Assembly: GCA_022844165.1 (NCBI GenBank)
Contig: JALHMH010000008.1
Span: forward strand, 62,001 to 126,000
Direction: 5' to 3'
Source of the DNA: Lysobacterales bacterium
GTDB lineage: Bacteria > Pseudomonadota > Gammaproteobacteria > Xanthomonadales > SZUA-5
Length of the DNA: 64,000 nt
Below are positions 36,857-46,800 of this stretch, piece after piece. How positions within the stretch are numbered: the stretch's first letter is position 1; the number at the start of each line of letters is the position of its first letter. Below the pieces are notes generated by a model that was not told the origin of the DNA, searched no databases, and saw nothing but the letters and a program-made list of their open reading frames with translations. Both the position numbers and the translations under genes were made by a program.

Positions 36857-37858
36857 TCAGCGCAAATCGAGCACCACCTCACCGTCGATCGACTCGCCGG
36901 CGGCGGTCATGACATCGCCCAGGCCGACGATCGACTTGAGCCGATCGCCACCGCCGGCAACGCTCATGTCCAGCGTCAGCGTATTTCCGGCAGCCGCGCT
37001 GGCGCGCAGATCGCGCACGATCGAAAGCGACGCCAGATAACTCTGAGCGCGCGCATAGGCGCCAGCATCGCCGATGTTGCGCACCACGGCGCGCACAGCC
37101 ACCGGCGTCGAGTCGGCTGCGTCGAAGGCATATCGCTGCGCAAGGCGATTGGCGGTTTCGTCGCCTGCGGCGCGCAGTGCTTCGAGCTGAGTCATACCGC
37201 TGACCTCGAAACTCTCGGTTTTTTCGCCATCGTTAAACGCGAATCGACCGATCACACCGCTGCTCGACGGAAACAAGCGGCCCGCCAACACACCAGGAAC
37301 ACCCGCGCGCGAAGCGATCTGGCGCAATACATCCACATCCCGTGCATCCAGGCTGCCGCTGGCGGCCGCGTCTTCATCCAGGCCTCGTTTCAGTAAGATC
37401 CCGCGTTCAGTGCCGCGACGCAGCAGCGGCTGCAACTCGCTTTCGGACAGGGCCGATCCCGAGTCGGCCCCGGCCACCCAGACCATCAATGTCGGCCGCT
37501 CGCGCGCCCACTGCGACAGCCCGCTCGACGATAACAGCCGGGTGACTGCGCGCGGCTCGAAGCTGGCGACGTAGTACAGTTTGAGCTGCGGCACGGCGCC
37601 GCTGCGATCGACATCCTGGCGATAGTGGTAGGCCTGCACCAGCGAGCTTGGATCCTTCAGCGCGCTTGCGACCTGCGGGCGCTCCGCAGCGGATTGATCG
37701 CCCGAAACTTTGATCAGAACCTGCTTGAGCGCACTGATATTCGCCGCCAATCGTTCCGCTTCGGACTGGTCGGCGACGGCAACCTCGCCGCTGTACAAAT
37801 CGGCCAGCGCCGGTAGCGCAACCAGCATGCACATCAGGAAAAAGGCGTATCGCAGCAT
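36857..37858 (-). CDS. DUF2066 secreted/periplasmic protein
   Basis: Protein of 333 residues with a signal peptide (MLRYAFFLMCMLVALPALAD). The mature N terminus, DLYSGEVAVADQSEAERLAANISALKQVLIKVSGD, is the mark of DUF2066; RPTLMVWVA and a beta-rich second half follow. Function unknown. In pseudomonads and xanthomonads this gene lies between purMN and the permease/hda genes. Here hda, permease and the pgsA-like gene are on its downstream side, but purM is replaced by a restriction-modification gene. Confidence 0.87.
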   Translation of the reverse strand: MLRYAFFLMCMLVALPALADLYSGEVAVADQSEAERLAANISALKQVLIKVSGDQSAAERPQVASALKDPSSLVQAYHYRQDVDRSGAVPQLKLYYVASFEPRAVTRLLSSSGLSQWARERPTLMVWVAGADSGSALSESELQPLLRRGTERGILLKRGLDEDAAASGSLDARDVDVLRQIASRAGVPGVLAGRLFPSSSGVIGRFAFNDGEKTESFEVSGMTQLEALRAAGDETANRLAQRYAFDAADSTPVAVRAVVRNIGDAGAYARAQSYLASLSIVRDLRASAAAGNTLTLDMSVAGGGDRLKSIVGLGDVMTAAGESIDGEVVLDLR

Positions 37859-38078
37859 GTTGTCGAATCCATGGACCGATTCGCAGAGTATGCCGGTTTG
37901 CGTCCGGGTCGCGCGCGGCGGGAACCGTCGGGTGAAGCCGCAGACAAATCGCAGCCGGTGTGAGCCATGCACGATCGGCCGCCCACCCTGTGCGGATCGT
38001 CGGCGAATCCAGGTACGGCCTGCTCTTCGCGTACGGGTTTTTGCCCCTTAAACATCGCCTTGCATTTATGCTCCGGGC

Positions 38079-41000
38079 ATGAACCCTACGCCTGCTTCCG
38101 TCGACGCCTTTCTCGCCCGCTGGTCGGTGCGAAGCGGCAGTGAGTTGGCAAACTACCAGTTGTTCCTGACCGAGCTGATTGCCCTGCTGGAACTACCGCG
38201 TCCCGATCCGGCCAGCGAGGACACGCGCGACAACGCGTACGTGTTCGAGCGCCGCGTGCAGTTCGCGCATGGCGATGGCAGCAGCTCGCTGGGGCGCATT
38301 GATCTGTATCGCCGCGGTCATTTCGTCTGCGAGGCGAAGAAAGTCAAAGCTGGCGCGCACACAAAGGGCTTCGATCTGGCGCTGATGCGGGCGCGTTCGC
38401 AGGCCGAGGAATATGCTCGGGCGCTGCCTGCGGAGGAAGGGCGGCCGCCGTTCCTGCTGGTCGTCGATGTCGGCCATACGATCGATTTGTACGCCGAGTT
38501 CTCGCGCTCCGGTGCCACCTATACGCCTTTCCCCGATCCCTCCTCGCATCGCATTCGCCTGCCCGATTTGCATCGGCCCGACGTGCTGGAGCGCTTGCGT
38601 GCGATCTGGCTGGATCCGCTGTCGCTCGATCCCTCGCGCGTCTCGGCGCGGGTCACGCGCGCCATCGCCGCCGATCTGGCGGAATTGGCGCGTTCGCTGG
38701 AAGCCACGGGCCTGGACGCCGAAACCGTGGCCGGCTTCCTGACGCGCTGCCTGTTTACGCTATTTGCCGAGGATGTGGAGCTGTTGCCCACCGGCAGCTT
38801 CACGGGGCTTTTGGCCGAATGCGAGCGCCATCCGGCACAGTTTGTGCCGCTGCTCACCGAGTTGTGGCGGGCGATGGATGTCGGCGGTTTTTCGGTGGCG
38901 CTGCGCGCCGATTTGCTGCGCTTCAACGGCAAGCTCTTCAAGCAGCCGCTGGTGTTGGCGCTCAGCCGCGAACAAATCGAGTTGCTGACGCGCGCGGCGA
39001 AGCACGACTGGAAACACGTTGAACCGGCGATCTTCGGCACGCTGCTCGAACGCGCGCTCGATCCCACCGAGCGGCACGCGCTCGGCGCGCACTACACGCC
39101 GCGCGCGTACGTGGAGCGCCTGGTGCTGCCAGCGGTGATCGAGCCGCTGCGCGCCGACTGGAACACCGCGCAAGCGGCGGCGCTCACGCTGCTGGCGGAG
39201 GGCGACGCCAAAGGCGCCATCGCCACGGTACGCACCTTCCATCATCAGTTGTGCAGCGTGCGCGTGCTCGATCCGGCCTGCGGCAGCGGTAACTTTCTCT
39301 ATGTCACGCTGGAGCACTTGAAGCGCCTGGAAGGCGAGGTGCTCAATCGCCTCACAGAACTCGGCGACACCCAGGGCCTGCTCGATTTGTCCGGTGTCAG
39401 CGTCGATCCGCATCAGTTCCTGGGCATCGAGTTGAATCCGCGCGCAGCGGCGATTGCCGAGATGGTGCTGTGGATCGGCTATCTGCAATGGCACTTCCGC
39501 ACCCGCGGCCACGTCGCGCCGCCGCAGCCGGTGCTGAAGGATTTCCACAACATCGAATGCCGCGACGCCGTGCTCGCCCACGATGGCGCCGAGTTCGTGT
39601 TGGATGAGTCGGGCAAACCCGTCACCCGCTGGGACGGCCGCACGATGAAGCCGCACCCCGTCACCGGCGAACCCGTCCCCGACGACACCGCCCGCGTGCC
39701 GCTGTATCGCTACCAGAACCCGCGCAAAGCGCAGTGGCCCGAGGCGGATTTTGTGGTGGGGAATCCGCCGTTTATTGGTAGCAAGCGCATGCGAGAGGCG
39801 CTCGGCGATGGATACGTCGATGCGCTACAAGCGGCGTTTCCTGAGGTGCCCGAAAGCACAGACTTGGTGATGCGCTGGTGGCATCACGCTGCTTGTCTTG
39901 TGCGTGATGGCAGAATTAGGCGGTTCGGCTTAATCGCTACTAACAGTTTGCGCCAGTCATACGTTCGGCGGGCAGTCGAACCTCACCTGCTTGGTGACCC
40001 CCCGCTCAGCTTGATTTTTGCCGTCCCGGATCATCCGTGGGTGGATAGTGCGGATGGAGCAGCCGTTCGCATATCAATGACTGTGGGTATTCGCGGCAGC
40101 GAACCAGGGAGACTAGTCAAGGTTAACGAGGACAGGACAACTCCGAACCAGGACAGCGAAGATCTTGTGTCATCGGTAGAGAGTCGCACGGGAAAGATCC
40201 ACCCAGATCTCTCGATTGGTGCCGACCTCACCACCGTGGCGACTCTCGCAGCAAACTCGCAAATATGCTCCGTGGGCATGAAGACAATAGGCGAGGCATT
40301 TCAGATCGGGTACGAGAGGGCTAAGCAAATCGGCCTTGGCACGAGCGAAGAAATTGGGTGTTACATTCGCCCGTACCTGAATGGGCGCGATTGGGTGAGC
40401 AAGAGCCGCGGGATTTGGCTCGTGGACTTCTTCGGCCTAGAAGCAGAAGAAGTTCGCGATCGATTCCCTGCGGCTTACCAGCACTTGCTCGACAATGCCA
40501 AGCCGATGCGTGAGCAAAACCGGAACTCGGTGTTTCGTGATCGATGGTGGGTCATCGGTCATCCGCGGCAACAGTTCCGGGCGGCCATGGTGGGCTGTCG
40601 GAAGTACATCGTTACGGTCGAAACTCAGAAACACCGATTCTTTGGATTCGTGGACGAAGCTGTGACTCCGGACAGCACGCTGGTGACGTTCGCGTTGGAA
40701 GATCCGTATCTATTGGGCCTGCTATCGGCTCGTTCGCACGTCACTTGGGCATTAGCAGCAGGTGGAACACTCGAAGACCGACCGCGCTACAACAAAACCC
40801 GCTGCTTCGAGACCTTCCCGTTTCCGTCTTTCGACAATCCGAATACCGCCAGCCACCAATCCCGAATCCGTACCCTGGCCGAAGACCTAGACGCCCACCG
40901 CAAACGCCAACAAGCCGCGCATCCAGAACTCACGCTCACCGGCATGTACAACGTGCTGGAGAAACTCAAATCCGGCGAGGCGCTGAGTGCGAAGGAGAAG

Positions 41001-41567
41001 CTGATCCACGAGCAGGGCCTGGTGTCGGTGCTCAAACAACTGCACGACGATCTCGATTTCGCGGTGCTCGCCGCGTACGGCTGGGAGGATCTCGCGCCGC
41101 TGATGCAGGCGGTCAACGGCAATGCCGCGCACCCGGAGGGCCGCAGCCGCGACGAGGCAGTGCGCGAGTTGGACGAAGTGCTGCTCGAACGCCTCGTGGC
41201 GCTCAACGCCGAACGCGCCGCCGAAGAAGCGCGCGGCCATATCCGCTGGCTGCGCCCCGAGTTTCAGAATCCCGGCGCGGCTGCTCCAACCCAGGTCGAG
41301 ATCGACACCGCGGACGAGACGAGCGATGAGACCATCACCGCCGCTGCGATTACACGCCGGCCGTGGCCCAAAGACATCATCGAGCAGATCAAGAGCATCG
41401 CCGACACCGTCGCGCAATCGCCGGTGCCGCTCACCGAAGCTGCCATCGCCGAGCGCTACACTGGCCGCGGTCGCTGGCGCGAACGCCTACCGCGCATTCT
41501 CGAAACCCTGCTCGCACTGGGCAACCTCAAGCATGCCCACGGCACCTATCGCCGCTCGGCGGTCTGA
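38079..41567 (+). CDS. Single-chain restriction-modification enzyme (type IIL/IIG, MmeI-like)
   Basis: Protein of 1162 residues joining nuclease, methyltransferase and specificity parts. N terminus (about 45-140): PD-(D/E)xK-like nuclease with Asp 75 and E-A-K 85-87 in GRIDLYRRGHFVCEAKKVK. A helical spacer (150-340) leads to ALGAHYTPRAYVERLV and SAM motif I RVLDPACGSGNFLYV (about 396-410). Catalytic motif IV is NPPF at 562-565, typical of adenine-N6 methylation. The target-recognition region follows (about 600-930), then a conserved C terminus (YNVLEKLKSGEALS...ARGHIRWLRPEFQ). Bases about 39890-40850 have clearly lower GC than both flanks, a sign of an exchanged specificity module. It stands alone, divergent from the DUF2066 gene. 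Confidence 0.88.
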   Translation: MNPTPASVDAFLARWSVRSGSELANYQLFLTELIALLELPRPDPASEDTRDNAYVFERRVQFAHGDGSSSLGRIDLYRRGHFVCEAKKVKAGAHTKGFDLALMRARSQAEEYARALPAEEGRPPFLLVVDVGHTIDLYAEFSRSGATYTPFPDPSSHRIRLPDLHRPDVLERLRAIWLDPLSLDPSRVSARVTRAIAADLAELARSLEATGLDAETVAGFLTRCLFTLFAEDVELLPTGSFTGLLAECERHPAQFVPLLTELWRAMDVGGFSVALRADLLRFNGKLFKQPLVLALSREQIELLTRAAKHDWKHVEPAIFGTLLERALDPTERHALGAHYTPRAYVERLVLPAVIEPLRADWNTAQAAALTLLAEGDAKGAIATVRTFHHQLCSVRVLDPACGSGNFLYVTLEHLKRLEGEVLNRLTELGDTQGLLDLSGVSVDPHQFLGIELNPRAAAIAEMVLWIGYLQWHFRTRGHVAPPQPVLKDFHNIECRDAVLAHDGAEFVLDESGKPVTRWDGRTMKPHPVTGEPVPDDTARVPLYRYQNPRKAQWPEADFVVGNPPFIGSKRMREALGDGYVDALQAAFPEVPESTDLVMRWWHHAACLVRDGRIRRFGLIATNSLRQSYVRRAVEPHLLGDPPLSLIFAVPDHPWVDSADGAAVRISMTVGIRGSEPGRLVKVNEDRTTPNQDSEDLVSSVESRTGKIHPDLSIGADLTTVATLAANSQICSVGMKTIGEAFQIGYERAKQIGLGTSEEIGCYIRPYLNGRDWVSKSRGIWLVDFFGLEAEEVRDRFPAAYQHLLDNAKPMREQNRNSVFRDRWWVIGHPRQQFRAAMVGCRKYIVTVETQKHRFFGFVDEAVTPDSTLVTFALEDPYLLGLLSARSHVTWALAAGGTLEDRPRYNKTRCFETFPFPSFDNPNTASHQSRIRTLAEDLDAHRKRQQAAHPELTLTGMYNVLEKLKSGEALSAKEKLIHEQGLVSVLKQLHDDLDFAVLAAYGWEDLAPLMQAVNGNAAHPEGRSRDEAVRELDEVLLERLVALNAERAAEEARGHIRWLRPEFQNPGAAAPTQVEIDTADETSDETITAAAITRRPWPKDIIEQIKSIADTVAQSPVPLTEAAIAERYTGRGRWRERLPRILETLLALGNLKHAHGTYRRSAV

Positions 41568-41911
41568 GGCGACACCGGAGTTCTTGACAGAGCGAGATCT
41601 GGACAATTGAGTCGAATTTTCTTCGAAGCGACTTTGGCTTTTGCAGCCCCTTAAGCTACGGGGTGAGACTCGGCGCTGACACGCCGCAGGCGTGTGCCAA
41701 GTCAAACGCCCAGCGGCTGCGCCGCTGGGCCGGAAATGCGAAGCGCGGTTGTGGCGAGCGATTTCGCCTTTTCAGGGCTCTGCTGCAACGGTGCGATCCG
41801 ACCCAGGGCTTGCGCCCTGGGCTATTGCCTTACGCCCCTGCGGGGCTTGCCATTGCGCGCCTGTATCGTTCAGCGAGACATCGAATTCCTCGCCACCGGG
41901 CAGCGCACAGT
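41568..41911. other. 344-base intergenic stretch between convergent genes
   Basis: No gene. The middle holds four GC-rich hairpins, listed separately. A TTGACA at 41584 is visible but has no convincing -10 box or gene behind it. Confidence 0.5.
41679..41846. repeat. Cluster of four short GC-rich hairpins
   Basis: Four perfect hairpins in 168 bases: ACACGCC-GCA-GGCGTGT (41679-41695), a 10-bp stem GCCCAGCGGC around TGC (41708-41730), CCCAGGGC-TTGC-GCCCTGGG (41802-41821), and GCCCC-TGC-GGGGC (41834-41846). Each loop is three or four bases and contains TGC or GCA. They lie between the stops of the restriction-modification gene and the second kinase gene and may end transcription from both sides or be REP-like units. 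Confidence 0.7.
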
Positions 41912-44647
41912 TCAACGCGACCTGGCCAGCTCCGCGCGCAGCCAACGGCCATCGGCGCCGGCGTTTTGAATGAGCTCGCGCGCCATCGCGAGTGCTTCCG
42001 TGCGCGCCGCGCCTTCGCTGCGCATGCCGCGCGCGTAGTGCCAATGCGCGCGCGCCAGCGGCGATAACTCATCGATATCCGGGTACTTCTCGAGCAGCGC
42101 ATCGACGCGTTCGGCATCGCCCGGTGCGCCCCGTTTGGCGAGCGTGGCCATGAGTTGAATCGCCGCTGCAATACGCGTGGAGTTGCGTGGCGGCAGTTGC
42201 ATGTCCAGTTGCTCGTCGCCCGCAGTGAGCAGGTCCACGGCGCGATCCAAATGCCCGGCCAGACGCTCGGACGTGCCCTCGTTGACGTCTTGAAAAGCGA
42301 GCTCCAGTTTTGCGCTGGGCCCGAGCGCCGCGTAGCCGGCGCGTGCTCGTTCGCGCGTCGCGCGCGACTCGCTGTGACGCCCGAGCGCGGCAAGGGCGTT
42401 TGCCATGGCTGCCAGGCGCAACCACGTTTGAATGTGCTGCGGACCCTGGCGCTGCTCGGTGAACTGGTGCGCCTGCGCGAACCAGTCCAGGGCTTCTTCG
42501 GGCTGGTCGCGGTCCATTGCCAACATACCCAACATGAAGAGGCTCTCGCCCAATTCGGCATATCTCCCCTTGGCCTGGATCGCGCGCGCGGCGTCGGTGA
42601 GTGTGCGGGCTTGCTCGAGTTGCCCGAGCTGTCGGTACACCGAGCCCAGGCGCTGCAGCGCTGCCGCATAGCGCGGGTGATTCTCGCCAACTTCGATGCG
42701 CAATATGTCGCGCATACGTTGGTAGTGCACCAGGGCTTTGTCGTAATGGAAGGTGTTACGCTCGATATCGCCGAGATTGAGCAGCGGAAAGAGCAGAATG
42801 GCATGGTTCGCGCCGCGCGCCTTTTCCAGAATGCGCAGCGCACGTTCGCCGTTCTGACGGGCCTCATCGTATTGGTTCATGCGTGCCAGAAAGCCCGCAA
42901 GATTCGACAGGCGCAGTGCCGTATCGGCATGTTCCGGGCCACGGATCTTCTCGAAGCTGGCGATGACCTGACGCATCAGTTCGACCGCTTCGGCGTAACG
43001 CGTCTGCGCAAAGCGGACGCGTGCGAGTTGCGCGTCGAGACCGGCGATCTTCAGATCGTGATCGCCTGCGGCCTGCGCGTAGATGGCGCGGGCCCGAGCG
43101 ATGTCGGCCTCAGTCTCGGCGAAGCGTCCGAGCTGAAATCGCGCAGCAACGCGGGTCATCAACGCATCTGCCAGGCGCGGATCGGCGCCATAGCGTTGCT
43201 CGCGGAACGCGATGATTGCGTTGATGCGCGTCAGTTCTGGATCGTTGCCGCCCAGGCTGATTTCCAGGTCGGCCAGATCGCCAACAACGGCATCGCGTAG
43301 CTCTTCGTCGCCGGCAAGTTCGCGCTCCGCGCTGTCGATGCCGGTGCGCACGAGCTCAAGCGGCGTTCGCGCTTTTTCGCCACTTCGGTTGATGCCGTCG
43401 CTTTCGCCAAAGATCTGAATCACGAAGTCCTTGACCTTGTGCGCTCGCTCGGACTCCGCTTTAGCGCGCGCAGCCTCGGTCCGTGCAATCTGCGCTTGCT
43501 GCTCGGCGCGCCGCGCCTCGATCAGCGCCAGTGCGCTGCCGGCGATCAGCGCAACCGCCGCCAACAAGGCGAAGGCGGCGGCATACCGATGGCGGGCCAG
43601 GAATTTGGCCAACAGATAGCGTCGCGTCGGGCGCCGCGCTTGCACCGGTTCTTTGCGTAAAAAACGGTCGATGTCGTCGCTCAAGGCCATCACGCTGGCG
43701 TAACGTCGTTGCGGTTCGGCGCGCAGCGCGCCAGCCACGATGGCATCGAGATCGCCACGCAGCGTCTGCGCGGGGTAGGGAAGGCCCACGCCAGCGGCCT
43801 GGCTCACGCGCTGCGACTCTTCGGTATCGATTGATGCAACCAGCGCCAATGCGGACCCGGTGCGGCTTTCCGGCAGTCGTCCTGCGACCAGCTCGAACAA
43901 CATCAGGCCCAGCGCATACACATCCGTCGCAGTCGACACCGGTTCGTTGCGCAACTGCTCGGGTGCTGCATAAGCGGGCGTCATCGACGCGAGCGTGGAC
44001 TCGTGCTGCGTCTCGTCCAGGAGCTTGGCGATACCGAAGTCCAGGAGTTTCGGCTCATGGTCGGGATTGACCAGAACATTGCTCGGTTTGAGATCGCGAT
44101 GCACGATCAAATGACGATGCGCAAAAGCCACCGCAGCACAGATTTTTTGGAACAGACGCAATCGTTCGATCAGGCTGCGGCCGTTTGCCCACTGCGTGAG
44201 GACAACGCCCGGCACGTATTCGATCGCCATCCACGGTGCACCGCGTTCATCGACACCCGCATCGATAAAACGCGCAATGCCAGGATGCTCAAGGCGCGCC
44301 AGGATCTGCCGTTCGGCGCGCAGTTTTGCGCGAAAACGCTCGGTGTCGACGCGCAGGCGTTTGATCGCTACGTGCTGAATCACCGCGCCATCGCGGCGTT
44401 CGCCCAGCCACACCTCGCCCATGCCCCCGCTGCCGATGCTGCGGATGCAAAGCCAGGGACCCAATTGCTGATTGCCAGCTGCGGACGGCGCAGCAGAACT
44501 CAAACCTTCGGCGACCCGCGCAAACGCCAGCAAGCGCTGCACTTCCGGCAGTGCGCGCAACGCTTCGGGCAGGCTCTCCGGATCGATCGGCTCACCCGCG
44601 CCGATGCGCTCAACCAATTGTTCAAAGGTGATCGTTGTTTGCGTCAT
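41912..44647 (-). CDS. Membrane-anchored Ser/Thr protein kinase with TPR-like C terminus
   Basis: Protein of 911 residues. Kinase domain about 63-335: glycine loop IGSGGMGEVWLGERR, Lys in HVAIKRL, catalytic loop IVHRDLKPSNVLV, DFG in LLDFGIAKLL and APE in YAAPEQLRN, so all catalytic residues are kept. Membrane segment near 350-375 (RYAAAFALLAAVALIAGSALALIEA). A charged helix rich in Ala/Arg/Glu follows, then TPR-like repeats of roughly 40 residues (such as LVHYQRMRDILRIEVGENHPRYAAALQRLGSVYRQLGQLEQA in part). Unlike the other two kinases of this type, no ECF sigma factor gene adjoins it; the amidohydrolase gene precedes it by 94 bases on the same strand. Confidence 0.92.
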   Translation of the reverse strand: MTQTTITFEQLVERIGAGEPIDPESLPEALRALPEVQRLLAFARVAEGLSSAAPSAAGNQQLGPWLCIRSIGSGGMGEVWLGERRDGAVIQHVAIKRLRVDTERFRAKLRAERQILARLEHPGIARFIDAGVDERGAPWMAIEYVPGVVLTQWANGRSLIERLRLFQKICAAVAFAHRHLIVHRDLKPSNVLVNPDHEPKLLDFGIAKLLDETQHESTLASMTPAYAAPEQLRNEPVSTATDVYALGLMLFELVAGRLPESRTGSALALVASIDTEESQRVSQAAGVGLPYPAQTLRGDLDAIVAGALRAEPQRRYASVMALSDDIDRFLRKEPVQARRPTRRYLLAKFLARHRYAAAFALLAAVALIAGSALALIEARRAEQQAQIARTEAARAKAESERAHKVKDFVIQIFGESDGINRSGEKARTPLELVRTGIDSAERELAGDEELRDAVVGDLADLEISLGGNDPELTRINAIIAFREQRYGADPRLADALMTRVAARFQLGRFAETEADIARARAIYAQAAGDHDLKIAGLDAQLARVRFAQTRYAEAVELMRQVIASFEKIRGPEHADTALRLSNLAGFLARMNQYDEARQNGERALRILEKARGANHAILLFPLLNLGDIERNTFHYDKALVHYQRMRDILRIEVGENHPRYAAALQRLGSVYRQLGQLEQARTLTDAARAIQAKGRYAELGESLFMLGMLAMDRDQPEEALDWFAQAHQFTEQRQGPQHIQTWLRLAAMANALAALGRHSESRATRERARAGYAALGPSAKLELAFQDVNEGTSERLAGHLDRAVDLLTAGDEQLDMQLPPRNSTRIAAAIQLMATLAKRGAPGDAERVDALLEKYPDIDELSPLARAHWHYARGMRSEGAARTEALAMARELIQNAGADGRWLRAELARSR

Positions 44648-44741
44648 GGCTGAACGATGTCAATCTTGATTCGGGCCTGTGAGTATTCGGACGTCAAGTC
44701 GAATCATGAACGCCCACACAGTTGCGCCAGTCCGCGACCGC

Positions 44742-46736
44742 TCAATCGCCGATGCCGAGTTTCTTGCGAATCGCGGCGGTGTTGTAGCGCCGATCGCCAC
44801 GGATGACGGTCGATACTTTGCGCAGGTCGCTGATGTCGACGGAAGGGTCGCCATCGACAAGAATCATGTCGGCGACCATCCCGGGGGCGATTTTGCCGTA
44901 CCGATCACTTTCGCCCATGACCCTCGCGGCATCCCAGCTGGCGATGCGCAGTGCGTCGGCTGGGGGAATGCCTGCGCTGACGTACAGCTCCAGTTCTCGC
45001 TGTAGCGCCCAAACCGGCGTGGCATCTGTGCCCGCCACGATTTGCACGCCAGCACGATGCACCACGCCGACAATATCGATCATGCGCTGATACGACAGTT
45101 TGTAATGCCGATCGTTGCTGGCATCGGTGGGTAAACCGCCCGTCGCGGCGCGGATCGCGCGTTGCCAGGTGGGTGGCAGGCTGCTGATGCTGGTGGTGAA
45201 GGTTGGCCCCATTCTGCCGGGGCGATCCAGGAACAAACCCTCGAATGTCACCAGGGTAGGATCGATGACTGTGCCCTTGTCCTTCATCAGCGCAATCAGG
45301 CGGCGCACCGGCGAGCCGGTCAATGCAACGCCATATGCATTCTGTGCGACCACCGTAAAGCGCTGCGGTGTGCGCGTGTCGACGGTTGGGCCCGCCAGGA
45401 AATTGAGAAACAGAAAGTTCGCATGCTGCAATTCATCGGCGCCCTGAGCAATGAACTGTTCCGCATTCATGCCCTGCGGAACGTGGCCTGAGAGCCTCAG
45501 TCCGCGTGCCTTTGCCGTTTGCGAAATGATCGGCACGAGTTCAGGCTTCAGCGAACTGTAGACCTTGATTTGGCGATACCCTGCGTCGGCGTAGTCATTG
45601 ACCGCCTTGATCGCTTCCGCCTCGGTATCGGCAAACACTTTGGTCGGGCCAGCGTAGGGACCGCGACCATCGATGAAACCAGCTCGTACGATACGCGGAC
45701 CAACATCCTCGCCGTCTTCGATGGCGCGTTCGAGTGCGTCGAGTGCGGATTGTTCGTTGGCCATGTCGCGCACGCTGGTCACACCGCTCATCAGGTGCAG
45801 CATCCCATCCGAACCGGCGCTGATGTGCACGTGCATATCCCAGAGGCCCGGCATCAGGAACTGCCCCTTCGCATCCAGAATCTCTGCCTTGGGTGGGGCC
45901 TCGATGTTCGGGCCCACGGCAGCAATCTTGCCATCGGCGATGAGCACGGATTGCGGATGGCTGACAGTCTTGTGCTCGGCATCGAAAACGCGCGCATTGG
46001 CGATCAGGAGGGGTCGACGGATCCACAGCGTCAGATCTTGAGCTCGCACCTTTGCCAGCCGAGCCTCTTCGCTGCGCTGTCGCTCTCCGATCGTCTCAAG
46101 CGCATCTTCATAACCCTCGCGCACAAGTGAAAACCAGGGCGACCAAGACGCGAACATCTCCTGATCGCCGTCCAGCCAGATCAGTGCCGGCATCATGTCC
46201 AGACCTTCGATGGCATACAGCGCAACACGCCTCCGCTGCTTGCCTGAGCCAACCTTGGTATCGCCAATCTTGCGCACGTGCGCCTGTCCGGAAGGCAACA
46301 GCGGCAAAGGCTGCTGGCTGTTGGCTAATGCGGCACGGGCCAACATGGCCAGGTCTTCGGGTGTCCCTTCGAGCGACAGGTAAAACGCATCCAGTTGATC
46401 GCTTGATTCGTCTTCCGCCGAGTTTCTCCATTGCGCGCGGGTATCGTCGCGATGAAACGACTCGTCGACCGGCGATTTCATGTAGCTGACCCCGCGGATG
46501 CGGAGCGAGCGCTGCAGGCCGCGTTCGTCGACGCGGTACTCGCCGTCGAGATTCGGGCCGCGGCCGCGATCATTGAACTCGTAGTGCACGACGCGCGTCA
46601 GCGGATCGGGCCGCTCGATCAGCATATGGCCCGATGCTTTGCCCATGGTCAGCATGGTGTAGCGCTGATTTTCTGCCAATGCGCGCGTTGATGTGAGCGT
46701 CAGAGTGGCGGCCAGCAGGAACCATGCAGCGCGCAT
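44742..46736 (-). CDS. Secreted amidohydrolase (imidazolonepropionase-like)
   Basis: Metal-dependent hydrolase of 664 residues with a signal peptide (MRAAWFLLAATLTLTSTRALAE) from the ATG at 46736. The first 230 residues are a beta-rich domain without recognised motif; the amidohydrolase barrel begins LLIANARVFD...IADGKIAAVGPNIEAP. Metal ligands: HVH in MPGLWDMHVHISAG, the Lys/His region RQIKVYSSLKPE and LSGHVPQGM, LQHANF, and Asp in VAGTDATPVWAL. The end GKIAPGMVADMILVDGDPSVDISDLRKV is usual for the family. Dipeptidase-like (prolidase/Xaa) or amidase activity is possible; the substrate is not known. Confidence 0.88.
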   Translation of the reverse strand: MRAAWFLLAATLTLTSTRALAENQRYTMLTMGKASGHMLIERPDPLTRVVHYEFNDRGRGPNLDGEYRVDERGLQRSLRIRGVSYMKSPVDESFHRDDTRAQWRNSAEDESSDQLDAFYLSLEGTPEDLAMLARAALANSQQPLPLLPSGQAHVRKIGDTKVGSGKQRRRVALYAIEGLDMMPALIWLDGDQEMFASWSPWFSLVREGYEDALETIGERQRSEEARLAKVRAQDLTLWIRRPLLIANARVFDAEHKTVSHPQSVLIADGKIAAVGPNIEAPPKAEILDAKGQFLMPGLWDMHVHISAGSDGMLHLMSGVTSVRDMANEQSALDALERAIEDGEDVGPRIVRAGFIDGRGPYAGPTKVFADTEAEAIKAVNDYADAGYRQIKVYSSLKPELVPIISQTAKARGLRLSGHVPQGMNAEQFIAQGADELQHANFLFLNFLAGPTVDTRTPQRFTVVAQNAYGVALTGSPVRRLIALMKDKGTVIDPTLVTFEGLFLDRPGRMGPTFTTSISSLPPTWQRAIRAATGGLPTDASNDRHYKLSYQRMIDIVGVVHRAGVQIVAGTDATPVWALQRELELYVSAGIPPADALRIASWDAARVMGESDRYGKIAPGMVADMILVDGDPSVDISDLRKVSTVIRGDRRYNTAAIRKKLGIGD

Positions 46737-46800
46737 AACGATCCTTGATCGAAAAGACACGCTGCAAGATCGGCGCGCGCGGCTGGCGCGTCAAGTGCCT

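Noticed and set aside
38760..39656. Open frame of 298 codons on the minus strand
   Set aside because: Antisense to the restriction-modification gene in its GC-rich half; no motif.
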